Source of the DNA: Paludisphaera rhizosphaerae
GTDB taxonomy: Bacteria; Planctomycetota; Planctomycetia; Isosphaerales; Isosphaeraceae
NCBI RefSeq assembly: GCF_011065895.1
Contig: NZ_JAALCR010000030.1
Location: 1-64,000, forward strand
DNA: 64,000 nt
Direction: 5' to 3'
Shown here: positions 17,776 to 26,319 of the stretch, piece after piece
Layout: each line of letters opens with the position of its first letter
Numbering within the stretch: the first letter of the stretch is position 1
Position numbers and translations under genes: made by a program
Notes under the pieces: model-generated
What the model was told of the DNA's origin: nothing
The model's input: only the letters and a program-made list of their open reading frames with translations
Databases searched by the model: none

Positions 17776-17954
17776 GGGATCGCTCGCGGGCGGCCCGATC
17801 GGTTCCGGCTCCAGGCCGTTCGTGATCCGGGACCGCGTCCTGGGGTTTGACGGGCCACTCGTTCGGCGTTGGAATGGTCAGGGCCGCCGCGATCGACGGC
17901 CCCCTCTTCGCATTCATCCTGACCGATCGCCAGTCGTTTCGGAAGGTCGCGCCC

Positions 17955-18524
17955 ATGGGATATGAGGTCGAGGTCAAGTATCGCGGGGTCGACCACGACG
18001 CCCTGGCCCGTGCACTTGAGGCACTGAAGGCGGAGCCGCTCGGTTCCGTCGACGAGGAGGATCTGTACTACAACCATCCCGCGCGCGACTTCGCCGCGAC
18101 CAACGAAGCGTTCCGCATCCGCTGCATCGGCGACGACAATCGGATCACCTACAAGGGCCCCAAGGAGGCCGGGCCGACGAAGACTCGCGAGGAGATCGAG
18201 ATCTCCTTCGAGCCTGGCGAGGAAGGCCGTGAACTGCTCGCCCGGATGTTCGACCGCTTGAGCTTTCGCCGCGTGGCCGTCGTCCGCAAGCGCCGGACGT
18301 CGTATCGGCTGACCTTCCACAACCGCGAGGCCACCGTCACGCTCGACCGCGCCGAGGACCTGGGCGACTTCGCCGAGGTTGAGACGCTCGCCGAGGATCG
18401 CGAGGATCTCCCTCGGGCGCAGTCCGCCGTCCTGGAACTGGCGGCGAAGCTCGGCCTCTCCGAGGTCGAGCCCCGTTCGTACCTGCGGATGCTGCTGGAA
18501 GGGAAGTCTCGGGCAAGGGAGTGA
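17955..18524 (+). CDS. CYTH-domain (class IV adenylate cyclase-like) protein
   Basis: The 189-aa protein starts MGYEVEVKYRGVDHD with the ExExK signature (EVEVK) of the CYTH fold. Further features are the inner-barrel residues FRIRCIGDDNRITYKGPK, KTREEIEISFEPG and KRRTSYRL, and GDFAEVETLAED. CYTH proteins act on triphosphates, as class IV adenylate cyclases, thiamine triphosphatases or inorganic triphosphatases. The adenylate cyclase-like subgroup (CyaB/AC-IV) is the nearest match by pattern, but activity cannot be told. The ATG is preceded by GGAAGG. It converges with lpxB. Confidence 0.88.
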   Translation: MGYEVEVKYRGVDHDALARALEALKAEPLGSVDEEDLYYNHPARDFAATNEAFRIRCIGDDNRITYKGPKEAGPTKTREEIEISFEPGEEGRELLARMFDRLSFRRVAVVRKRRTSYRLTFHNREATVTLDRAEDLGDFAEVETLAEDREDLPRAQSAVLELAAKLGLSEVEPRSYLRMLLEGKSRARE

Positions 18525-18561
18525 GCGCGCCGGCGCCTCGGCGCGCGACGATCGGAACGGC

Positions 18562-19806
18562 TCAGGCCTTGGCGTCGTCCACGTCGGCCGACTCCAGGCT
18601 GATCGGCCGGGAGGAGGCGTGCGGCCCGCGATAAGGCGCCACGGCCTCAGCCGGGTCGCGGAGCCAGGCGAGGATCCGATCGGCGGCGCGTGAGGTCGCG
18701 CCGGGCCGAGCGGCCGTGTATCTCAGGGCGGCCAGCGCCGAGGTGGCGCGGGCCATCGCCTCGGGATCGCTCAGCCAACGTTCCGCATGTCGGACGAGTT
18801 CGTCGGAGACGTCCTGACTCGTCAGGTATTCGGGCATCAGTTCGGCGTCGGCCAGCAGGTTGACCAGCGTGATGTATTTCGCCTTGATAAACGGCCGCGC
18901 GATGACCAGGTCGATCGGCCGCACCTTGTACAGGATGACGGTCGGCAGCGCCTCCATCATCAACTCCAGGCTGACCGAGCCGGAAACCGACCAGGCGACG
19001 TCGGCGACGCGGATCAATTCGGGCGTCCGCGCGGCGTAGATTTCCAGATCCGGCGAGGGGAGCCCAGAGCATCCCTGGAGAGTCTCGGCCACGATCTCCT
19101 CGGCCAGAACGCGGTGCTTCTCGTGCAGGCAGGCGACGGCGAACCGGACGTCGGGTCGCTTCGCCGCGAGCTTGGCGGCGGCGCGAACCAGGATCGGCAG
19201 GTTGCGCTTCAGCTCGAGCGTCCTCGAGCCGGGAAGGATCGCCAGCAAGGGACGGCCATGGGCCTCCTGGGCGGTCGTGAACGTCTCGTCGAGGTCGCGG
19301 TCCTGAAGCTCGTCGAAATAAGGATGCCCGACGTGAACGGCGTGCTTGACCCCGCGCTCGGCGTACCAGGCGGGCTCGAACGGCAGGCTGCAGAGAACAA
19401 GGTCCACGAACTCACGGACCTTCTTCACCCGCCATCCCGCCCAGGCCCAAAGCTGGGGAGGGACGAAATAGAAGACCGGGATCCCGCGAGCCTTGGCGCG
19501 GCGGGCGATCCACCAGTTGAGGCCCGGGTAGTCGACGAGGACGACGGCGTCGGGCCTCTCGTCGCGGAAGCAGCGGTCGGCCAGGACGATCAGCCGGACG
19601 AACGTGACGATGTTCTGGAAGACGCTGAGGAACCACATGACGGCCAGGTTCACCAGCGGGTATTTCAGCTTCGCGCCCGCCTCGGTCATCTTCGGGCCGC
19701 CGTAGCCGGTGAACTCGGCGTCGGGGACCCGTTCGCGGAGGGCGTGGATCAGGTTGGCGGCGTGCAGGTCGCCACTGGGCTCCCCGGCCGAGATGAAAAT
19801 CTTCAT
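18562..19806 (-). CDS. lpxB: Lipid-A-disaccharide synthase LpxB
   Basis: LpxB condenses UDP-2,3-diacylglucosamine with lipid X to give the lipid A disaccharide. The 414-aa product starts MKIFISAGEPSGDLHAANL, the classical N-terminus. GYGGPKMTEAG, LVDYPGLNWWIA, VGHPYFDEL, LLAILPGSRTLELKRNLP and the sugar-nucleotide site VSGSVSLELMMEALPTVILYK are all present. With lpxI and lpxD 13 kb away it shows that the organism encodes the early lipid A pathway. An ATG seven codons upstream (19827) is a less likely start. Confidence 0.95.
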   Translation of the reverse strand: MKIFISAGEPSGDLHAANLIHALRERVPDAEFTGYGGPKMTEAGAKLKYPLVNLAVMWFLSVFQNIVTFVRLIVLADRCFRDERPDAVVLVDYPGLNWWIARRAKARGIPVFYFVPPQLWAWAGWRVKKVREFVDLVLCSLPFEPAWYAERGVKHAVHVGHPYFDELQDRDLDETFTTAQEAHGRPLLAILPGSRTLELKRNLPILVRAAAKLAAKRPDVRFAVACLHEKHRVLAEEIVAETLQGCSGLPSPDLEIYAARTPELIRVADVAWSVSGSVSLELMMEALPTVILYKVRPIDLVIARPFIKAKYITLVNLLADAELMPEYLTSQDVSDELVRHAERWLSDPEAMARATSALAALRYTAARPGATSRAADRILAWLRDPAEAVAPYRGPHASSRPISLESADVDDAKA

Positions 19807-19933
19807 CGGTGTCTCGCTTCCATGCACAGAGCGGGGGAGGACAGGCCGACTTCCTAGCCCGCCTGATATCGCTCGCGTTCACTACCAGAAACACAGAGCG
19901 TTGAGAAGTCGAACCGTCGCCCGGCTCAACTCG

Positions 19934-21331
19934 TCATTCCTCGTCGACGTCCGGAAACCCCAGTTCCTTGAGACGGCGATACAGACGAGGCCGCGAAACG
20001 CCCAGGATCTCGGCGGCGCGAGACTTGTTGCGACGGGCCCGAACCAGGGCGTTCTCGATCAACCTCCGCTCCACGTCGGTGAGGATCTCGTCGAGCGGCC
20101 TCGGCGGAGCCGGCCGGGGCGGGGGATAGGGGTCGGCGAGGTTTCCACGGACGTCGGCCGGGAGGTCCTTCTCGTCGACGAGCGTCCCGACGCCCTGGCC
20201 GTGGGCGTGTTCGACGACCCTCGCCAGTTCTCGCAAGTTCCCCGGCCAGTGATAGGCCGTCAGGGTCGATTCCGCCGCCGACGTGAACCCGGATCGCTGG
20301 ACTCCGCCCCGCAGATTAAGGCGTTCCAAAAAATGCTGAGCGAGCAGGGGGATCTCGTCGCGGCGGTCGCGCAGGGGAGAGAGGCGAATCGTCATGACCG
20401 AGAGAGCCAGGAAGAGGTCTCGGTGCAGGGTCTCGGCGAGAACCGCGGCTTCGGGTTCGGCCGTCGTGACCGCGAGGATTCGGACGCGGTGGTCGCCCGC
20501 CTCCAGAGCCCGAGCGAGCTTCGCCTGAAGATCGCGGGGCATGGCGGCCAGGTCGCCGATCAGCAGCGAGGAGCCGTCGGCCGCGGCGAGTCGAGGAGGT
20601 GCGACAGGTTCGGCCTCCCCCTCGACCGCCGTCGCGAACAACTCCCGGTCGAGAACCTCGGGAGGGAGGGCGGCGCAGTCGAAAGCCCGAAGCGACGGGC
20701 CGGTGAGTCCACCGACGGCCAGTTGATGCACGGCTCGCGCGGCGTGTCGTTTACCGGTTCCTGGTTCGCCGACGAAGAGGACCGGTCGACGGACGGCCGC
20801 GGCGACTCGGATTTGCTCCATCAAACGACGATGCGCCGGACCTGTTCCCACCATCGCATCAAAACCGAAACGGTCGGCCAGCGAGGCCCGGACGTCCATC
20901 AATCGGACGCGGAGCCGATGGCCCTCCGAAATCGGGGCGTCCGGCGGCTCGGGATCCTCGGCGTCGAGGACTCTCCCCAACATCCCCAGCAGGAAGCCCT
21001 GAGCGTCGAGGAACGGGAGAAACGCCAAACGACGGCGGAGACGGACGCCGTCGGGGCGGACGAACATCGTCGTGGTCGTCGCGGCGCGGCCGGCGAGCGC
21101 CTCGGGAGGCGGCGAGAGCCCGGCCGCGAAGTCGACGGCGTCCCCCGCGCCCGTCGAACCGTGGCCCAGACACTCGACACCGACCAGGACGTCGGCGGCC
21201 ATACCGGTCAGTTCCTCGAACGCCGGATTCACCCACGCGATGCGGAGGTCCGGGTCGAGCCAGAAGAGGGGATCGCGTGCCGACCGCCAGACCTGCTCCG
21301 GCCGAAGCGAGGAGGGGCGAGGCGACGGCAT
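19934..21331 (-). CDS. PAS-AAA+-Fis regulator without the sigma-54 contact loop
   Basis: The 465-aa product has a PAS domain (about 12-125: DPLFWLDPDLRIAWVNPAFEELTG), an AAA+ domain (about 155-395) and a Fis-type helix-turn-helix (about 420-460: RNKSRAAEILGVSRPRLYRRLKELG). Walker A is GEPGTGKR (188-195) and the sensor II region reads WPGNLREL. Two activator features are missing: the GAFTGA loop after ELF, where ATAVEGEAEPVA is found, and the Walker B acidic pair, where SLLIGDLA replaces FLDE. It probably cannot remodel sigma-54 polymerase. The ATG has GGGAGGG eight bases upstream. It follows a repressor-like gene by 32 bases. Confidence 0.85.
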   Translation of the reverse strand: MPSPRPSSLRPEQVWRSARDPLFWLDPDLRIAWVNPAFEELTGMAADVLVGVECLGHGSTGAGDAVDFAAGLSPPPEALAGRAATTTTMFVRPDGVRLRRRLAFLPFLDAQGFLLGMLGRVLDAEDPEPPDAPISEGHRLRVRLMDVRASLADRFGFDAMVGTGPAHRRLMEQIRVAAAVRRPVLFVGEPGTGKRHAARAVHQLAVGGLTGPSLRAFDCAALPPEVLDRELFATAVEGEAEPVAPPRLAAADGSSLLIGDLAAMPRDLQAKLARALEAGDHRVRILAVTTAEPEAAVLAETLHRDLFLALSVMTIRLSPLRDRRDEIPLLAQHFLERLNLRGGVQRSGFTSAAESTLTAYHWPGNLRELARVVEHAHGQGVGTLVDEKDLPADVRGNLADPYPPPRPAPPRPLDEILTDVERRLIENALVRARRNKSRAAEILGVSRPRLYRRLKELGFPDVDEE

Positions 21332-21363
21332 GACGGAATCCCTCCCTGACGAACGACCGGCGA

Positions 21364-22173
21364 TCAGGCTTCGTCGAATCGACTCCACGACCAGACCACC
21401 CGGCCGACAAGGAAGCCGGGGACTGCCTCACTGATATCGATGGGGATCAGCGGATGGGCGCGGCCAGGTTGGTTGGGGCGAAGGATCAGGTGTCGGCCGC
21501 TGCCGTCGAGCCAGCGGATCATCAGTTCGCCGTCGTGCCGCACCGCGACGATCTTCCCCTGAAGATCGGACGGATCGGTGTCGCTGCGGTCGATCGCGAC
21601 GATCGAGCCCCGCGGCAACATGGGATTCATGGCGTCGTCGGCTACCTTCACGGCGATCGTCGCCGAGGGGTTGGGGAGCCACTGACGGAAAGCCATCACC
21701 CGACCCACGGCCAGCGCCGGGTCGACCACCGGCCCCATCAGGTCTTCAGGCAAGAAGACAGGCACGGCCAGGAACTCGCCGTTCTCCGGGCACGTGTGCA
21801 ACTTCCCGTCGAGTTCGACGGGCGGATGAACCGCCCGCTCACGCTCCAGTTTCTCCAGGCCTCGACGAATCAGCTCGATCGGCGAGAGGTCGGCTACCGG
21901 CCGATCTTCGCTCGCGGAGGCGTACCGAGCCCCCTCCCCCGATACGAGATAATTAGGCGACGCCCCCGTCAGCTCGATGAAAGCCAACAGGATCTCGGCG
22001 GGAACCGTCACGCCGGTTTCATAGTTGTACCAGGTGCGCGCCGGCAAATTCAGCCGACGAGCCAACTCAGGGCCCCCGTGGTCGCCGAAGAGTTCCTGAC
22101 GGATCTCCCGAAGTCGACGCGACAGAGCCGATCTAATCGTAAGCCGAACCTTTGGTGTTTTTTTCCGAGCCAC
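21364..22173 (-). CDS. LexA/CI-like HTH-S24 regulator lacking the catalytic dyad
   Basis: The 269-aa protein has an N-terminal helix-turn-helix (about 15-75: ELARRLNLPARTWYNYETG) and a C-terminal S24-peptidase-like fold (about 130-265). In LexA and CI the nucleophile sits in GDSMxP; here the motif is VADDAMNPML, with Ala181 for Ser. The general-base Lys in VKR is Arg220 (ELMIRWL). The protein should dimerise and bind DNA but not cleave itself. It lies just upstream of the PAS-AAA+ gene on the same strand, so the two may work together. Confidence 0.82.
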   Translation of the reverse strand: MARKKTPKVRLTIRSALSRRLREIRQELFGDHGGPELARRLNLPARTWYNYETGVTVPAEILLAFIELTGASPNYLVSGEGARYASASEDRPVADLSPIELIRRGLEKLERERAVHPPVELDGKLHTCPENGEFLAVPVFLPEDLMGPVVDPALAVGRVMAFRQWLPNPSATIAVKVADDAMNPMLPRGSIVAIDRSDTDPSDLQGKIVAVRHDGELMIRWLDGSGRHLILRPNQPGRAHPLIPIDISEAVPGFLVGRVVWSWSRFDEA

Positions 22174-22579
22174 GGCGCTCGTTCCAATTTAAGGGAGCCG
22201 CTCGGCCCCAGGATGTTCCAGGTCAAGCCACATAGGCACACGAAGAATCGCCTCGGCGCCACAGCCGGCAGGGTGCAAACCCTCCCCACGAGCAACCTTC
22301 GGCATTCACCCTTCCGTCCTGGCGGCTCAAGGTATCACACACCGCCGGTCCCGTCATTAGAAGACAGCTTTATGTATCAAGAAGGGTAGCCGGATGTCGC
22401 CATTTAGCAACCTCCAACCGCGCATGCGTTTCTGATTCCACACTCGTTGCCTTTTCGAGCCGGCAAAATGGCGAAAATTCAGCGCATAGGCGATCTTCCA
22501 GGCTTCGGAAAGCCGGGCGCACGGAGCCTGATTAGGGAAAGAGGCGATGGCGGCGGGGCGGGGCGGGATAGGGAACGAA
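22174..22579. other. Intergenic region, no gene seen
   Basis: About 400 bases lie upstream of the repressor-like gene and downstream of sufT. It is AT-richer around 22330-22500 and probably carries the promoter of the regulator pair. No RNA gene or strong hairpin was recognised. Confidence 0.5.
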
Positions 22580-22879
22580 TTAGAACATTCCGAGTTCGTC
22601 GCGGGCCTCGTCAGACATGCGATCAGGGGTCCATGGCGGCGACATCACGAGCTTGACGTCAACCTTGGACACCCCTTCCACCTTCTCCAGAGCGGCCACG
22701 GCGTTGCGGAGGATCTCCGGGCCCATCGGGCAGGCGGGGGAGGTCAACGTCATCTCGACGGCCACCTGGTCCTCCTCGGTTTGAACCGAATAGACCAGAC
22801 CCAGGTCGACGACGTTGACGTTCAGTTCCGGGTCGACGACGGTTTTGAGGGCCTGGACGAGCGCGTCGTGGTCGATCAT
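22580..22879 (-). CDS. sufT: Iron-sulfur assembly protein SufT-like (DUF59/MIP18)
   Basis: This 99-aa protein belongs to the DUF59/MIP18 family, whose bacterial members (SufT, PaaD-like) help mature Fe-S proteins. Typical features are the N-terminal LKTVVDPELNVNVVDLGLVY, the conserved cysteine in LTSPACPMGPEI, and KVDVKLVMSPPWTPDRMSDEAR. It ends the suf gene cluster and lies 36 bases from the Rieske gene stop-to-start, so co-transcription is likely. The length is normal for a stand-alone member. Confidence 0.9.
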   Translation of the reverse strand: MIDHDALVQALKTVVDPELNVNVVDLGLVYSVQTEEDQVAVEMTLTSPACPMGPEILRNAVAALEKVEGVSKVDVKLVMSPPWTPDRMSDEARDELGMF

Positions 22880-22915
22880 GGGGGTTCCTTCGGAAGTGGC
22901 GCGGGGGATGATCGA

Positions 22916-23230
22916 TCAGTCGTCGAGCCGGATGTAGACGCCGTCGTCGCGGACCTCGACGGGATGAGCCGGGACCGGCTCGACGGCCGGGAAGCAGAGG
23001 ACGGCGCCAGTGCGGACGTCGAATCGCGCCCCGTGGCGGGGGCATTCGATGCAGGTTCCGTCCAGTTCCCCATCAGCGAGCGGTCCGCCGTCATGCGTGC
23101 AGACGTCGTCGATGGCGTAGTATTCGTCGCCGATCCGGAAGAGGGCCACGTCGCGGCCATCCACCTCGACGACCTTGCGGTCGCCGGGGGCGAGTTCGGA
23201 CGCCTCGGCGATTTTGACGGTTTTCAACAT
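22916..23230 (-). CDS. Rieske-type [2Fe-2S] ferredoxin
   Basis: This 104-aa protein contains both halves of a Rieske site, CTHDGGPL (Cys, His) and CPRHGARFD (Cys, His), which would bind a [2Fe-2S] cluster through two Cys and two His. It resembles ferredoxin components of non-haem dioxygenases and the NirD-like group. The chosen ATG gives MLKTVKIAEASELAPGD and avoids overlap with sufE. A soluble Rieske ferredoxin inside suf clusters is seen in several phyla; its role there, possibly electron donation for cluster formation, is inferred. Confidence 0.9.
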   Translation of the reverse strand: MLKTVKIAEASELAPGDRKVVEVDGRDVALFRIGDEYYAIDDVCTHDGGPLADGELDGTCIECPRHGARFDVRTGAVLCFPAVEPVPAHPVEVRDDGVYIRLDD

Positions 23231-23253
23231 GGCAGGATCCCCGACAGCCTGGA

Positions 23254-23691
23254 TCAATGCCCTGCGTGCTGAAGCATGGCGACCCGAGCCACGTCGCGCT
23301 TGATACGGCGGAGCACCCCTGCGAGGCCGCGGACGCGCAGCATCCCCAGGACTTCGGTCAACCCGCAGCGGTCCACGAGGTCGCCGGGGACCTTCAACAC
23401 GTCCTCTGGGGCCGCGCCGTTGAGCCCTTCCAGCAGCAGCGAGACGAAGCCGCGAACGGTGGGCGCTTCGGCCGGGGCGTCGCCGTAGAGGGCGACCCGA
23501 TCACCGATCATCTCGACGAACAGATAGACCGGCGACTGGCATTCCTCCACGCGATGCTCGGCGTCCTTCCGCGCCTCCAGCTCTGGGGGGAGCGGCGGCA
23601 GGTTCTTGGCGAAATCGATCAAGAGGTCGATCCGCTCCTGGCGGTCGGACTCGCGTAGTTCGTCGATAATAGCGTCGAGGGCGGCTGGCAT
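23254..23691 (-). CDS. sufE: Sulfur acceptor protein SufE
   Basis: SufE takes persulfide sulfur from the cysteine desulfurase and hands it to SufBCD. The 145-aa product starts MPAALDAIIDELRESDRQERIDLLIDFAKNLPPLPP and carries the active Cys51 in HRVEECQSPVYL. The C-terminal half (VRGFVSLLLEGLNGAAPEDVL) also matches. The frame stays open far upstream, but similarity begins at this ATG. Its usual partner SufS is not in the cluster; a two-domain sulfurtransferase is encoded immediately upstream instead. Confidence 0.93.
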   Translation of the reverse strand: MPAALDAIIDELRESDRQERIDLLIDFAKNLPPLPPELEARKDAEHRVEECQSPVYLFVEMIGDRVALYGDAPAEAPTVRGFVSLLLEGLNGAAPEDVLKVPGDLVDRCGLTEVLGMLRVRGLAGVLRRIKRDVARVAMLQHAGH

Positions 23692-23758
23692 AGGAATCGT
23701 CTGCTCCTTCCGGCGTTGGGAGAGGGCCGGCCCCGGCTCGGGCGGTTCCGTACAAGCA

Positions 23759-23784
23759 GTCGGCTTCGCACGCGCGAAGCCGAC
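23759..23784. terminator. Perfect hairpin between sulfurtransferase and sufE
   Basis: GTCGGCTTCGC (23759-23769) and GCGAAGCCGAC (23774-23784) form an 11-bp perfect stem with an ACGC loop. It lies in the ~165-base gap between the sulfurtransferase stop and sufE start. It could attenuate transcription of sufE and the genes after it, or protect an mRNA end. Confidence 0.55.
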
Positions 23785-23857
23785 CGTCGGACGGGTCTGC
23801 GACCATCCGGGTTCGTTCCATTCTTCACGATGGCCCGTCGTCGGGCAAGTCGTGATC

Positions 23858-24718
23858 TCAGGCGCCGGGCCCACGCTCGATCGGCGCGCGGACCAGGTTG
23901 CCCCACTCAGTCCAGGAGCCGTCGTAATTGCGGACACGCGGGTATCCGAGCAGGTACGTCAGCACGAACCACGTCAGGCTGGAACGCTCGCCGATCCGGC
24001 AATAAGCGACGACGTCGTCGGCCGGCTTCAGCCCGGCTTCCTTCTCGAAAATCGTCTTTAGCTCGGGGACCGACTTGAACTTGCCTTCGTCGTCGACGGC
24101 GCGGCTCCAGGGGACGCTCTTGGCCCCAGGGATGTGGCCGGCGCGGAGGGCTCCCTCCTGGGGGTAGTCCTCCATGTGCTGCATCTCGCCGGTGAATTCC
24201 TTGGGGCTGCGGACGTCGATCAGCTTGCCGCCGGCCTTCATGTGGGCGAGCACGTCGTCACGGAAGGCGCGAATGGCCGCCTCGTCGCCGCCCGCGACCT
24301 TGTAATCGGTCCGAGGGTACGCGGGGGTTTCACGCGTGAGGGGCCGGCTCTCATCGATCCAGAGCTTTCGACCGCCGTTCATGATCTTCAGGTTCTTGTG
24401 GCCGAAGAGCGTGAACGCCCAGAAGGCGTAGCAGGCCCACCAGTTCGACTTGTCGCCATAGAAGACAACCGTCGTGTCCGAGCTGATGCCGCTCTTCGAG
24501 CAGAGTTCGGCGAACCGATCGGCGTTGATGTAGTCGCGGACGACCTGATCCTGGAGGTCTCCCTGCCAGTCGATCCGGACGGCCCCCGGGACGTGGCCCA
24601 GGTCGTAGAGCAAGAGGTCTTCGTCGCTCTCGACGATCCGCACCTTGGGATCGTCGAGATGGTCCTGAACCCACTGAGTCGAGACGAGAGCCTCGGGATG
24701 AGCGTACGCTTCTCCCAT
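23858..24718 (-). CDS. Two-domain sulfurtransferase (rhodanese)
   Basis: The 286-aa product has two rhodanese domains (about 8-125 and 150-280). The C-terminal one carries the active Cys240 in CRIGERS, the six-residue loop of thiosulfate sulfurtransferases (CRxGxR), whereas mercaptopyruvate sulfurtransferases have [23 protein letters not shown] and [18 protein letters not shown] are typical of the CysA-like actinobacterial/planctomycete group. Encoded between sufD and sufE, it may provide persulfide sulfur for cluster assembly; that role is inferred from position. Confidence 0.92.
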   Translation of the reverse strand: MGEAYAHPEALVSTQWVQDHLDDPKVRIVESDEDLLLYDLGHVPGAVRIDWQGDLQDQVVRDYINADRFAELCSKSGISSDTTVVFYGDKSNWWACYAFWAFTLFGHKNLKIMNGGRKLWIDESRPLTRETPAYPRTDYKVAGGDEAAIRAFRDDVLAHMKAGGKLIDVRSPKEFTGEMQHMEDYPQEGALRAGHIPGAKSVPWSRAVDDEGKFKSVPELKTIFEKEAGLKPADDVVAYCRIGERSSLTWFVLTYLLGYPRVRNYDGSWTEWGNLVRAPIERGPGA

Positions 24719-24748
24719 CGAACCAAACTCCCCGGCCTTCCCGGCCGA

Positions 24749-26086
24749 TCAAGAATCCCCGAGTTTCGCCGCGACGGCCCCGCGAAGGGTTTCGCGAACG
24801 GGGTCGAGGGTGATTCGGTCGTAGACGTTGGCGAAGAAGCCCTCGACGATCAGCCGGACGGCCGTCTCGCGGGGGATGCCGCGGGCCTGGCAGAGGAAGA
24901 TCATTTCCTCGTCCACGCGGCCGGCGGTGGCGCCGTGAGTGCAACGGACGTCGTTGGCCTCGATCTCCAGGCCGGGGATCGAATCCGCCCGGGCCGAATC
25001 CGAGAGGATCAGGTCGTCGTTCTTCTGGTAAGCGTCGGTGCGCTGGGCGTCCTTCTCGACGCGGATCATCCCCTTCCAGACGACCCGAGAGCGGTCCTTG
25101 AGGCCCCCCTTGTAGAGGAGGTCGCTCGTGGTGTGAGGCGCCTGGTGGTCCTGTCGCGTGAAGTAGGCGAGGTGCTGGCGGCCGGTCGTGAACATCACGC
25201 CGTTGACCTGGGCCGAGGCCCCCTTGCCGGCCAACGCGACCTCCTGGTTGACCTTCGACAGCCGCGAGCCCAGGGCCCCAACGGTCCACTGGAGGGTCGC
25301 GTCGGCCCCGACGACGGCCCGCTCGCGGGTGAAGTGCCAGGTGGCGTCGTCCCAGTTCTGGATGTTGACCAGACGGAGGTGCGACGACGCCTTCTGGAGG
25401 ACCTCAAGAGCCCCAATGTGCAGCCCCGGCTTGTCGCCGCGGCCGGCGCTCGCCGTTTCGCGGACGAGAGTGGCCTCGGCACCTTCTTCCAGCACGACCA
25501 GCGTGTGGCCGAAGTCGACGCGGCCGTCGGCCGACATGCCGGCGATGCTGAACAGCGGGAGTTCGACCTTCACGCCCTTCGGGACGTACAGCAGCGAACC
25601 GCCGCTCCAGAAGGCCGCATGAAGCGCCGCGAGGACGTCGTCCGACGGCTTGACGACGTCGGTCAGCAGGTGGTCGCGGAGGATCTCCGGATGGTCCTTG
25701 ACGGCCGTCTCCAGGTCGACGAAGACCGCGCCGCCGAGCTTCGCCGGGTCAGGCCGACGCACGACCGCGCCGTCGACGTGCTCGACGCCCGTCGCGTAGT
25801 GGGACGACAGCCCTTCCCAGAGCCCGTCGAAGGCGGCCTTGGCGGACGACGAGGGCTCGACGAGGGCGGGGGGCCCGAACTCGGCCGGCTTGAAGGCGCG
25901 GATGTCGGTCCGCCGCCACTCCTCGTCGCGCGAGGTCGGCCAGGCGAACGCCTGAAACCGCGCAAACGCCTGCCGGCGGCGGTCGACGAGCCAACCGGGC
26001 TCGTCCCGCCCCTTCAGAAACGCCTCGAAAGCGTCTTCAGTGAACCCGGCATGGGCCGTCGTCGTCGCGGAAGGGCTGCTACTCAT
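24749..26086 (-). CDS. sufD: Fe-S cluster assembly protein SufD
   Basis: SufD forms the SufBC2D scaffold with SufB and SufC. The 445-aa length is normal. The beta-helix core region has VDFGHTLVVLEEGAEATLVRE, LHIGALEVLQKASSHLRLVNIQNW, and ANDVRCTHGATAGRVDEEMIFLCQARGI, with the conserved His of CTHGAT that contributes to cluster formation. The C-terminal RLIVEGFFANVYDRI is family-typical. It is separated from sufB by ~230 bases with a hairpin, which is unusual inside a suf operon. Confidence 0.96.
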   Translation of the reverse strand: MSSSPSATTTAHAGFTEDAFEAFLKGRDEPGWLVDRRRQAFARFQAFAWPTSRDEEWRRTDIRAFKPAEFGPPALVEPSSSAKAAFDGLWEGLSSHYATGVEHVDGAVVRRPDPAKLGGAVFVDLETAVKDHPEILRDHLLTDVVKPSDDVLAALHAAFWSGGSLLYVPKGVKVELPLFSIAGMSADGRVDFGHTLVVLEEGAEATLVRETASAGRGDKPGLHIGALEVLQKASSHLRLVNIQNWDDATWHFTRERAVVGADATLQWTVGALGSRLSKVNQEVALAGKGASAQVNGVMFTTGRQHLAYFTRQDHQAPHTTSDLLYKGGLKDRSRVVWKGMIRVEKDAQRTDAYQKNDDLILSDSARADSIPGLEIEANDVRCTHGATAGRVDEEMIFLCQARGIPRETAVRLIVEGFFANVYDRITLDPVRETLRGAVAAKLGDS

Positions 26087-26276
26087 GTTGCTTCCAGAAC
26101 TTGAACATCAACGCGATGAAATCGACCACGCCCCCGCGCCTCGTTAGGTGCCACGGGCGGCGGCCCAGGAATCAGTAAGGAGCGACGACGTCGCGGGCAG
26201 ACCGTACCATACCATCCGCTGCGGCGTCGCTCGCGCTGGGGGCTCTGAGCGCACTCCGGCCCAGAGGCCGCAGAAG

Positions 26277-26305
26277 GTCGACCGCCGCTGTTCGTGACGG
26301 TCGAC
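26277..26305 (-). terminator. Hairpin after sufB
   Basis: GTCGACCG (26277-26284) pairs with CGGTCGAC (26298-26305) in a perfect 8-bp stem, 15 bases beyond the sufB stop on the minus strand and before a ~190-base spacer leading to sufD. It may stop a fraction of transcripts between sufB and sufD. No U-tract is seen. Confidence 0.4.
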
Positions 26306-26319
26306 TAACCAAAGCCCCG

